Source of the DNA: Elysia crispata
Taxonomy: Eukaryota > Mollusca > Gastropoda > Plakobranchidae
Direction: 5' to 3'
Assembly (NCBI GenBank): GCA_033675545.1
Contig: JAWDGP010001105.1
Coordinates: 737,001-801,000, forward strand
DNA length: 64,000 nucleotides
Positions 37,761 to 49,198 of the stretch are shown here, in pieces; position 1 is the stretch's first letter, and every line of letters starts with the position of its first letter. A program made the translations under genes and the position numbers. The notes beneath the pieces are model-generated. The model made no database searches, was not told the DNA's origin, and worked only from the letters and a program-made list of their open reading frames with translations.

Positions 37761-40678
37761 CAGCAGCAGCAGCAGCAGCAGCAGGAGTATTAAATGTAGT
37801 ACTGATGATGGTTGTGGTAGTGTTTTTACTTCATTGCTGCTACAATTATCACCATCCTTTCATCAAAGGTTGGAGTAGCAACAATTTGATAAACATTAGG
37901 AAAGCTTAAACTTCAGATATCATTTTCTCCCATGCTTTTAATATTTTTTTTTAAATTAATGATTAGTCTTATGATCTTTTTAACACTCAGTGTGTAATAG
38001 GCTGCGACTTGGGAGACGTTAATCAATTTTGGTTTGGCACAGTGTCCAATCTTAAAAAGTACTCTTTTTCATATTCTGAATACCTTTTCTTTTTATTCCC
38101 CTGAGCCTTTTGGATTTCTACCCTTTTGTCCGATTTCTCCTTTATTAATTCTTTTTTCACACGATATGTCTTTTCATGAGAATCCCTTTTTTTCTATTAA
38201 AACAATTTTTTTAGTTTGTAATTCAGATAATGCAGAATGAATGAAAAAGTATCGTGGACTTTCGAAAACAAATTGAATATTTATCGTGCTAAACTATCAT
38301 GCCATTGCCATTCGAGAAATGCATGAAAACAAAAACTCGAACTAGCAACATTTTAAGGAATAAGACAGCCCATTGGTGCCAGATGCCTGTCAAGAGCGTT
38401 GGGCTGAAATGCTGAATTTGGATGCCTGGTGATGGAGTGGGATTCCGTTCAATCATCCCCATCGTGGCGCTTGACAGGATCTTAGGATTCTCTGTAGTTG
38501 TAATGATTACAAAGATGTTGCATTTAGCTGTACATTTAAAGCTGAAAATAAACAGACGCATTGTCCTGGTATACGCTGCGGTTTCAGACCTTAGTAGTTA
38601 ACCGCTTAAGACGTTTACGAATTATCAGGATCAAGAAAAGAGGAGGGTTTTTTTTTTGTACTAAATACTTTGGTATTGCAAATATCGCAAATCCGTCTCA
38701 ACGCTGTATCAACACTATTTTCCTCATTCTCATGGTGATCCTAGTTTTCGTAATCTCCAAAGTTGTTTTTTTTTTTTTTTAATTATTTCCTTGCAGGTTT
38801 GCATATATTCTAAAGAGCTCAGGAATAGGTTACAAAGATGCAGTGGTCAACACAGTTCCTAACAGCTTAGAGAGACTGATAACTGATATAGGACTCATTC
38901 TGGTTGGAGCTTCACCGGTCAATGCTATGCCCGCCTTGACCAGTGGAGAGATTTTCTTCTCCACCGCTCGCAGATCTGATGCTAAAGCTGTGATTATCTG
39001 CCCTGCTGCGTCTGAGAACTCTGACTGGATCTTAATAAAAGATGGTATTTGTGATGCGATTCCTCTCAAAAACGGTTTGCATGATAACGGAAACAAAGAG
39101 AATGGAGAAGAATTCCTGCAGAAAACCATTGAAGTACAAAAGAATTCAGATAAGCCATTGGGCCACGAAAGTTTTGTCCTCGATTATAGATCCGAACAAG
39201 CGCCAAAGATGATGAAAGCGATTCTCATATCGCGGAAAACCAACTGGCAGTGTGAAAATATCCCGACGGTACCACATTTTTTGGAGTTCCTCGACACCCT
39301 CGGAGAAGGACAAGAGTTCATAGAAACGCAAGTTGTTCCAAGTGATGTGGGATACTATCACACAACAACGGGAACCACTGGAATGCAAAAGATTGTTCCT
39401 CGTTTGCACTCCTCCCTGCTAAAGGTAGCGGCCATGGTTGGTCAGATGGCTCCGTGCAGGCTCCCAATTTTGTTTGTCACTCTAAATCTTGGATGGAATA
39501 GCGGATTTCCTTTCATGTTTTTCCATTTCGGATCCATCTGTGTAATGATTGATGACATTGATCTAGGTAATAATGGGGTGAAAAGCAAAGAAAGTATGGC
39601 TATTGGAAACAATATCAAGGGCAAGCAAAACAACGGACACATCATATCCACATATTCAAATAAAGTGGGTCGAGCAGAAAATGGGATTGGGATAACTCTA
39701 GAAAATGAAAGTAACAGTTGTGAATTAGAGGAAAATAGAAAAGATGATGACGATAGTCTTATACAGGTTACAGACAGCAGAACACAAAATAGAAATGTGC
39801 AGGGTTTCAAGTCAATTTATGAGGTCTACTGGCACGCAATAAACGTAGAAAATATACCTTTCGCTCACTTGAGTCCTACAGAGATAGATGGTATGGCCTG
39901 CGTCAACAAAAGAGCAGTTTGCCAAGGGCGACAGCCCAGCGGTAAAATGGCATTTGTTGTCACCGGTGGACTTCCGGTAAAACAAAGCATTGTCTCTGGC
40001 GCATTGGAAAGTGTCTGTGAAAGCATTGTCGTATTCTACGGGATGACAGAGGCGGGTGTGGTGAGCTATAACGTCGTGTCAAGCGCTGAAAACTACACAG
40101 AGGGCGAGTGCGGCCGGCTATATCACGGCGTACAGGGCAGGATAACTGACGACGCAGGCAACATTCTCCCTCCAGACCAAATTGGAAACATTGAATTCAA
40201 GACAGAGACGCTATTTGGTGGGTTTCTCAAGAATGTGGAGAAGACGAAAGAAGCTTTCACACCTGATGGTTGGCTTGTCACAGCAGATCTAGGTTTCTTG
40301 AAACCCGACGGCACTCTGACAGTATTATGTCGCAGGGATGACGTCATTCTTCATGGGTCTGTGCTGATCTACCCAACAGCTATCGAGAGAGTCCTCAGGA
40401 GATGCCCGGGCGTGCAGGAAGTGGTCGTCGTTCCTGTTCCCGATAAGCTCAAGCACCAGAACATCTGCGCATGCGTGATAAAAGCGCGTGGTGAATCTTT
40501 CTCAGAAGAAGATTTAAAAAGGAGCATGGATAACTTGTTAGCGTTTCCGCGCAACGTCGAAATCCAAACGCCACAGCATGTTGTATTTATGGACAGTTTT
40601 CCCCTTGTCCAAGACGCAAAAATCAACCGAAAGCTACTGAGCCAAATAGCGGCAGAGGCTGTCTCTCAAAGTGAGTAA
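36861..40678 (+). CDS. adenylate-forming acyl-CoA synthetase-like enzyme, copy 3 (diverged)
   Basis: Exons 36861-37003 and 38797-40678 join in the same phase as in copies 1 and 2 (AG|G, Arg) to give 674 residues. The single intron is at the homologous position, so the three genes descend from one two-exon ancestor. Kept motifs: TTTGTTGMQK (about 234-243), YGMTE (about 461-465), TADLG, CRRDD (about 559-563, with the hinge Asp that copies 1 and 2 lack) and DAKINRKLL with the terminal Lys. The linker after the WNSGFP block is longer and rich in Asn, Lys, Glu and Asp. By eye roughly 60% of residues match copy 1 outside the linker. No targeting signal is evident. Activity is inferred as acid activation with ATP; the substrate is unknown. 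Confidence 0.9.
37004..38796 (+). other. intron of enzyme copy 3
   Basis: The donor is GTCAGT and the acceptor TTCCTTGCAG. It contains the AGT triplet array at 37402-37783. Otherwise it is AT-rich, with no similarity seen to the introns of copies 1 and 2. Confidence 0.85.
37402..37783 (+). repeat. (AGT)n array with higher-order structure
   Basis: AGT triplets are interrupted three times by the same 18-mer, AGCATCAGCAACAATATT, at 37486, 37591 and 37678, giving a higher-order repeat of 105 and 87 bases. It ends in a short AGC run. The 206-codon frame through it (poly-Ser) is a product of the repeat inside an intron, not a gene. Confidence 0.95.
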
Positions 40679-42004
40679 AATTCTCATGTTATCCTTTGCA
40701 TAAATATACACCATTAACGCTTTTTTTTATTACAATTATCATTATTGTGTTAAATAATTTTCATTTTAAATTCAAAAACAAAATCAAGGAGCAAATAAGT
40801 TCACGCAAGAAGAAATGTAGAAGAGGATTTAACTTTCATATAGTGAAAAAATATTTTTGTTGTTGTTTTGCGCTTAATGAGAATTTGTGCGTTATCTTTA
40901 TAAATATTATATTTATACCACCATCTTTTTTTATGTTATTGTTTTTTTAGTTATTATTATTCGTTTTTAAAGGTGATGATGAGATACCAAAAGTTAAATA
41001 TAATCAGGAAGATTGAGCAGCAATTTCATAAAAAATCAGGCAGTTAGAGCGGGGGGAGATTAAACTTGGATAATGTCTGAACGCCTCATAATCTTTTAGA
41101 GAGCTTGCAAATAAGGAAATAAGGCAACGATTTTATGATTTTTTAAATCTTTTTTTCACAGGCATATAAATAATTATGCAATAACAGGAAAGTACTATAG
41201 CTAATCAAACTAAATTTGTTCCACGGCAGGAAGGAGTGAGTGCGATATTGGTGGGGAATCTTTTTTGTTATATTAACCTAGTTTACCAATAGCATTGGTC
41301 TAAGGGTTTACACCAGCTTGGATGGCTGTTTCTGTTTATATTTAAGACAATGAACAGATTGTCGAAAGGCGGCAGATATCGAGACTAAAAATAATCAATG
41401 TTGGAAAACTCATTGAAAAGAAGAATTTAACCAGTAATTTTACAGGACCACAACAAAGAAGAAGATCATCGGGAAGACTATGAAACAATAATCATAATTG
41501 CTTATGGGTTTGTGAACTTTGATACATCATAACCCACACTAAAAACCATGTGTTACGACTATCGTCAACTTCATAGATGTTGATTAATTGAGATCTATGA
41601 TAATTAGAGCATTACTGGTGAATCAAAGTCACATGACATCGTGACTTCTGGCGCACCGCCTGCAGGCTACCCGGTGCATTTAATGAGTCTACAAGGTTTG
41701 CTAAAAAAGAATAAATGAGCAAAGATAAGAAAATCCTGGATTAAATGCTGTTAAGAGCGCAGGAAAAGGATGAGTGGTTTTTGTTGTTGTTTTTTTTAAG
41801 GGATATTAAGTATTAATGACTTTTGTTCTTTGAATTTACCACCTGGAGCTATCTATAGTTTACGTTTGAGTTTGGAAATTATAGCCTAAATACATGCTGA
41901 AAACCCTTCCCTATTAAGGGGACCCTAGTGTCAATTCCCATGAATTGCTAGGTTTGGGGTGAGTTTGTGTGTGTCAATGGTATTGATATCTATCCTTTTA
42001 CTTA
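40679..42004. other. 3' flank of enzyme copy 3
   Basis: There is no AATAAA close to the stop; ATAAAT at about 40701 is a possible weak signal. AT-rich, no gene seen. Confidence 0.55.
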
Positions 42005-42490
42005 CATGATCCAGATATATGCCTCCACCTATCTATCTTTACCTAGAATCCAGACCTCTCTTTAGGTCTAAGCACAAATCTAAATCTAGCCTAATCATCT
42101 TGTAAATTCTTTTGAAACTTTAAGCCTAGAAGTAAAATCTAGGTCTAGGTCTTTACCTTTTGAGACCTCTTTAAACTCTTTACTTAGATCTTACAATAAC
42201 ATGTAGATCTACATGTATTTCAAACGGTTTTAGATCTGCCGCCGCCGAAAGTGTATGCGTACTTCCAGCCATCGACGTCAAGTTGTGCCTACAGGAAGTA
42301 GTTCGCACATTCAACTTTTTCTTTTGAGAAAATAATAATCACATTTTTGCCTTTAATTTTCAAACAAACCTGTTTTGTTGAAAAATGATATTACCACTCC
42401 AGTCTTTAGGGCAGTTTACAACGCAATGCCCAATTAAATGTGCCTAGGTCAGTAGGTGGTCTAGAAATGCATGATTAGATGGTCCTCATT
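42005..42490 (-). mobile_element. dispersed element, minus-strand copy
   Basis: The reverse complement matches the element at 21058-21914. Both keep the GTGCGAACTACTTCCTG block, a GGCGGCAGATCTAAAACCG-like block and the end GGTGGAGGCATATATCTGG. This copy is shorter in the AGATCT-rich middle. Confidence 0.7.
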
Positions 42491-42552
42491 TTTGCCTAGC
42501 TCCATTATATATATAAAGAAGCGATAAAAGATTTTGATTTTTTTTTTTTTTT

Positions 42553-42583
<31 letters not shown>

Positions 42584-45500
42584 GGAAGGGGTCGGGCAGG
42601 GAGTGGGCGGAGGGAAAAGAAAAGTTTAAAAAACAAGAGTACACACATGACTTCTTTTCTAAATATTTTTAGAAAAAAATAATGTGGATCAAGAGACAAC
42701 GTAGTGTAGGCCTACTTAGTAAACTAAAACAGGCAAAAGCGATATCCTGCGAAAACAGTTGTATAACAGTCCAAAATGATGATAGGTAAACGCTTGAAAT
42801 CGAAAGTTGCTGTGTATATTGAAATACTTAAAGGGTTACAAAGTTCGCCAAGGTTACTGTTAGATAAGGAGATAGACTGAATAGCTTATTATAATTTTAA
42901 TGCTCGACTGTTTTCTTGTTTGTTTGTTTTTATTTATTTTTTTTTATTATTATTATTATTTTTTTTAATATTGCAATATGTTCAGTCAATAAAAGGAACT
43001 ACATGAAAGTAATATTATATCCTGAAATAAGAATTCCACATCATGATATTTCTAATAGAGTGGAAATGACAGCTAACCCGCTGTGCAAACCGTTTGGGCT
43101 CCGCAGTGCCCCAGTTCTGTCTATTCTGAATCAACTGGAAGTATGTGGTCGGGTGCTCTCTCACACGCCATAGAGCGGAGAGGTTAGAGCTAGGGATCAC
43201 TCACAATCCAAACAATAAGATAGTTAAATGAGTAGAGCTGGGTAAGAAAGCGATGAAAATGGTAATTCAAATGCTAACAATAGTAACAACAGTAGAGATA
43301 AATAATACAATTAAAACAGAGACGTACAGAAACATGTGTTTGAGAAGAAAAAAAAGAGACTAGATTAAAAAAACAATTAAAAAAAAAAAAAGATTAAAAT
43401 ATTTACCCAAAAGAAATATCGACTTGTATTAACTAACACATAACCAATGAGTCGAAATCTTGATAGAAATATAATAGCATGAACTTTGAACGCCTGTCAC
43501 CGTCATTGCACCATAATTTATTTATTTATTTAATTTATTCATTTTATTTTTATTTTTGGCTCTCGTAGTCTTGCACACGATTTTAAAGTATTTAGGCCTA
43601 GATCTATTACGTTCACAGCAAATCTGTACAAAATGAACTGTTTATGGAAGTCTGGGGATGATGTGCAGGAACCTCACGATAGCTTGTTGCCCATATCCAA
43701 AGCATCATCTTGGGATCTTTGAAAATCTTTTTTTTTTTTTTTATTTTGACATACTATTAGAGGCTACGAGCCTACCTCTCTTGTCCGGTTTCTATTGAAG
43801 GATAATCGGTCTGGATTGCAAGTGCAAATGATGGGCTCTTGGTTGTGATATTGTTCCGGATTATCGATACATTTAGTTCTTTTCCGTCTACTGCTGTTCT
43901 TCTCTCCGATTTTTTTTCACTTATCTCAATGTTTAAATGTCTCGTCGTTCTTACAATTTTTGATTGTCAGTAAAACAATCTCAACGTAGCAGTCATCGCT
44001 ATCGGTGAATATTTATCAAATATTTTAAAACTTATAAAAAAAAAAAAAAAAAAAAAAAAGAGCGCGGGGGGGGGGGGGGGAAGACAATGTTTCTTCGCGA
44101 TCAGACAGAGAAACATTGTGGTGACAAGAAAAAAGTAAAGAATAAAAGGGGAGGAGATTAAAGACCTAGACGGTTGATAACGGAAAGGTCTTGAGTGCCA
44201 ATTTCGCCGGGTCCATATCTTACACCAAAAGATGGATGCCCCGGTACCCAATTCCAAGAGAGTTTCAGCGGTCAGTTGTTTTCGGCTTTTGTTTAATTCA
44301 AAGAAATTTAAACAAAGAGTTTTATTTTTAGATTTTTCGCAGACCTTATTCATGACCTTTGGGGTCAAGTGCCGATTGTCCGTTTCCCTCTGATATTCAA
44401 ACACCAATTAGGGCAAAGATTTGGATAAAGGAGCGTTAATTAAAAAATTTAAATATCTGCAAGAGGCTGCACTTTTTTTTAATAACAAAAAATTCTTTTA
44501 AATCCATTTTCACTTTTCTATATTTAAAGCTATGTAAATATGTATGCATAAAAACGCAGTGCATGACATCACTCTATTCGGCACAGCTTTATTTCTGAGG
44601 AATCACTGTCAAGAAAATGTCCGTAAATACGCATCAAAAGGATATTCCGATTTAAGTTAAAGCTGCAGTGCATACGTGCATTACTAACGCAAAAATCATG
44701 GTGGGCATAACATTAACAAAAGGATTAAAGTTAGTTCAAGCGCTTAATTACAAAATTAATGTTTGCCACTCTTATCTATTGATAAAGTTTATGGAGGTGC
44801 TAGTGCAGGCTATGCGTGGTCTCAGGTTTATGAGAATAGAATGGCCATGTACATGTAGGTATACAACATCGCATAAGGTTGTGAACATGTGTGGGTGGGA
44901 TAAGGAAGTTGTGAAATCTTGCATCAGTGTAACCCTAATTCTCTACATGTATCAGCATCTACCCAGCCTTTCTTTACTTTAGTGTGATCATCAAACTATG
45001 GTTTATACAGTGTGGCAGTTCATGGTCAAATGAAGTACAGTTCTCTACACTTTCATTGACCTTCGATAAAATGATATTTTGAGTTCATCCTCAATTTTCA
45101 TTCCTTGTTCCTTCTTTATCGTTTCACTTTTCACATGGATATGTTGATCTTTGTAAGCTCATTAGCTGATATTTGTTTGGGTCTTCCAACATCAACTTAA
45201 TGCAATGTTGACTACAAAATTAATGTATTTTGATGACCCTCAGCCCTTATACTCCTATTCATGATGTATTCCAGATGTACTTTGAATTAGGCTTGTTTCT
45301 AATGTGCATCTTGAATCCGGTACATCGATGCGACCATATCATATTCAGTAATTTTTTTTATTCTTATACTAATGATAGGACTAAACCGACTCACCATGTC
45401 CAATATTTTTTTCTATCTCTCTTTAATTGGTTGTTTGGGGTAGGCGGAACAACGGAGTCCTTCTGAAAATCAATTCAATCCCAAAATGTAGGAACTATAA

Positions 45501-46689
45501 GAACTTGCTACAATCAATTTCGTTTGGAAGATGTTCCTATGTAGAATTTAAAGACTAAGTGAAACTGAGAGAGAGGAGGGGGGGGGGGGGTGTGAAGGAG
45601 GGAAAGGAAGGCAAGGAGAGACTATTTTGGCAGCATAAAGATTGCACACAGGTCAATCGACTACCCGTATACTAGATTCATTTCCAAGAGAACATGAGAT
45701 TTTGTTCAGTGTCTAGTCGCCCAAATTTTTCAATGGAAAATTCATCCAGATCTTTGGATCACCATGCCACACACGATCCAACATTTATTGGATCTCAGAT
45801 TCTGGAGAGGAAAAAAGTGTCAAGTTCTTTGAGTTGTTTCTATTCTTCACATGAAGCCTACATAAATACTGACATTTTGAGACAATAATAACCTAGGATT
45901 TGCTTGATCTAAGAATTAATAACATTCCATTTGCTACCCACCTTCTTTGACTCATGAAATGACGGAATTTAATGAATGTACGTGTGACTCTATGAAAACT
46001 TTGAAACCATGACATAATGAAAAATTAGACCTGATGGAAAAACTTTCAAAACAAAGAAGTTAGGTTCATCATATTTTGGCATTAAATGGGTGATGTGTCA
46101 TCCTCAAAGTGATAGGTGCATGAAACTTTTCAAATGAAACAAAGGTAATATCTATTATAGATCTAATCACTTTGATTTAGTTTTAAGCTTTTTGTGTGTT
46201 CTGCAATTGTGGAATTTACAGTATTAATAATGACACAGTTTGATTAAAATGCATTAGAACTTTTTGGGATACATGTGTTTGAATAAAGGATTTTTTCAGC
46301 CCGATACAAACAGTCGTTGAGTTTCATGTTTGTATTTTGACAGCTGATACATTGACTTTTTTTTTTTAATATTCCCATTTATAAAACCTCCTTTTTCCTT
46401 TTACCTGTCTCTTACTCGATTGGTCAAAATATAAGTATATATGCATTTTCATTCTTTTTTCCTGAAATTGCTTTGGTACCAGGAAAACTTCAAGATTATA
46501 TTGTAATACGGTTTGTTCTTTTCCATTATCAAGGTCATTTTTTTTCCTTTATCAACAGAATGTTTCTCAGAGAGAAATATCAGTTTGTTTTGGAAGGAAT
46601 CTATAATTCTAAAATATAATCTATACAAAAGAGTTTTCACAGAAAGAAATCAAATCAAACAAATACATGTAACCAGATTTCCATTCACA
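42491..46689. other. non-coding region with homopolymer tracts
   Basis: It contains T-then-G runs (42537-42586), A-then-G runs (44037-44080) and a G run near 45580. A 146-codon minus-strand frame (43967-44407) starts from AT-rich DNA and ends in a poly-Phe stretch; I do not regard it as a gene. No supported exons. Confidence 0.6.
42537..42586 (+). repeat. poly-T/poly-G junction
   Basis: About 25 T residues followed by about 23 G residues. Confidence 0.95.
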
Positions 46690-47118
46690 AAAGAAGAAGA
46701 GCCCTGGAGTGCTACATTGAATCCATTCTGATGTATGAATGCGAGGCCTGAATAATTTTAAAACAGTTACAAAAGAATCTGGAGGCAACAGAAATGTGGT
46801 TCCTGCAGAGAATGCTACGAATCTTATGGACGGCAAAGAAATCAAACGAAAGTGTTAAGGAGACGCTGACCCAACAAGATCACTCATAAATATGAGCAAC
46901 CCTTTTTTGGCCAAGTGATGAGAAGCGAGAAACTAGAACATCTTGTGACAACTAAAACGATCAAGGGAAAATGCAGGAAGGTAAAATATGGTGGAAAGAT
47001 GCTGGATAGACTCAAAGTAGGACAAGTGGCGGATGCACTGAAAGTCATTAGAGATAGAGACGAGTGGAAGGTCATGATCGACTACGCTAAAGAACATAGC
47101 ACCCAATTGATTCATTGA
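46690..47118 (+). pseudogene. LINE reverse-transcriptase C-terminal remnant
   Basis: One frame reads ALECYIESILMYECEA, then LEATEMWFLQRMLRI and TAKKSNESV (about 46690-46860). After a frameshift another frame reads FGQVMRSEKLEHLVTT, KMLDRLKVGQVADAL and RDEWKVMIDYAKEHST to a stop at 47116-47118. This is the typical C-terminal tail of many animal endonuclease-reverse transcriptase LINEs. Upstream polymerase blocks are missing, so this is a 5'-truncated, broken copy. Confidence 0.8.
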
Positions 47119-49198
47119 TTGATAAATCTTTAAAATGCTTATGCGTACCTATATTTACAATAATGCTTTGCATTTAAAAAATCTTTGCACAATAAGGAAT
47201 TCAAATAGGGAAAACACAAAAAAGCAGCAGTTTAAGCAAGACCTAACATGACAAACTATAGTAGCGAAGATTTAGAATATTTAATTTGTTTGCCACATGA
47301 GCTGTATAAAATTATGTATCAATCAATATACATGTATATCTAGGCGCAGTCTAGATAGGCCTTAGTTTAAACAATATTTACATTTCAGAGAAAAAAACAA
47401 AAGTTTGGTTTTGTAAGACAGTAATGGTCTATAACAAAAATTAAGCTTTAAGCATGGCCACAATTATTGGGACAAATTAAAAACTACTCACTATTTGAAA
47501 TATACAGGGACGATTTTTTTTTCAACCAAAGAAATTAAAAACATTACAAAGATTAGCTCAAAAATCCAAATACAAGTTTGCAATATTTTTCTAGTGGCAA
47601 AAATCCTAAATCAACCAAACCTTAAAGAAAAACAATCATCTGGAGAAAATAAACACAGTAACATTGATGAGAGCATGCTAGGGACACGTTTTATATAATT
47701 ATTACATTCAAATGATAGGCAAATTTAATTTCAGGCAAGAAAATCTTGAAGGAAAAAGATTATCATTCAATACAATGATTCAAAAAAATCGATTTGCTGG
47801 AAAATTGCAAAATATAGAACAAATTACAAAATAAAAGTATTTAAAGCACTCTTTCATGAATATTTATGTCCAATTTTTGAGTCCTAAAAGTGCCTGTTTC
47901 CTATAAATCTTAGAAAAACTGTTACTGATGTTTATCAACATAATGGATATAGTTTTAAAAGTTTCACTTGAACCCCAAGTGACAAGAAAAATGTTCAAAG
48001 TGCTCCACATTTGTTAAACTACTACCTCAACTTTCTTTCATGGATATACTGTTTACTTCTTGATATTCAAGAGTATGTACTGTCTGCCGGTGTTGGAACT
48101 GACAACCTGTCAGTAACAGATCAACTGGTATTTTTATACAATAGTTTATTGGGTTCTGAATGCTGGATTCACAAGCATATTACTTTTAGATTGAAATCAA
48201 GGAAAACTCGAAGAAAATCATTAGATACTATAGGTATATACTAGCACTGCAGCATATTTTTTTTTATCGATTATTATCAATGTATGACAAATCAGAGATC
48301 AAACGTATAACTGATGTATGCCACTTGTCAATGCTTTTATTTGTGACAATGGCTTTGAATAGAAACCAAAAAAGGAAAAAGTGAGAGAGGATGCCTCAAT
48401 ATTTCAAAGATGAGAATTAGGGGCATCAACCAACAATCCAATTGTGGAGAACCTTAAGGATGCTGACACAGGTAAGCAGGTGGAGAAGTAGATAAGTTGA
48501 TGTTTCCTTGGCACTTGGGGTCTTACATATGCCATCAAATCTAACATTGAATTGATTAGACATATTGTTTTAATTAAATGAAATTTTTAAAAACAATAAT
48601 GTACAAGATCTTATTCTCTTCACACATGTAAATGTATAACAATTCCCTGATGTATGATCATTATATACAAAAGGGAAGGTTATGTTAATGAAATTCACAT
48701 ATACTCTTAAATAAATGATAGAATTAGGTTGTAAATTAAAACATAAAATAAGATCTCCATAACAGTCATGTCATATTTATTCAATCCTATTTTGTTCAGC
48801 CACTTTTTCAATGAGGACAATAGAAAATAGAGGTGCAGCTAAGGCCTAATTTTTATCTTTCTCTGCAAAAAAAAACAACAACAAAAAAACCAACAAAACC
48901 CACAAAACAAAACAACCATACATTTATTTAGTAAAACAGATGAAATAAAGTTCAGATCCATAAAAAATGCCATTCTTACTATGCCAATACAACAATATGG
49001 GGAAACAGAATCACAATTATTTAATTCTTATTGCAATATCCAAGTATATGCATGCACAACCAAACAAACAAATACTGCAGATTGCAAAGGAATGAAAGAA
49101 GGCTGTTCATGTGATGACTGTACGTAGCATTATGATAAAATAAGTCTGTCTACAACAAATAGCTTCCAGCTGTAATCCAGTAATAGACTGCTGTACTG
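47119..49198. other. non-coding, 3' flank of the FKBP gene
   Basis: On the minus strand this is the 3' UTR and downstream region of the FKBP gene. TTTATT at 48923-48928 (AATAAA on the minus strand) is about 270 bases past the stop, with an A/AAC-rich stretch at 48866-48915. No other gene seen. Confidence 0.55.

Noticed and set aside
37258-37878. 206-codon poly-Ser frame
   Set aside because: It is the AGT array inside the intron of enzyme copy 3, with no flanking coding signal.
43967-44407. 146-codon minus-strand frame
   Set aside because: It ends in a homopolymer-derived tail, has no recognised motif, and other frames over the same DNA look equally plausible.
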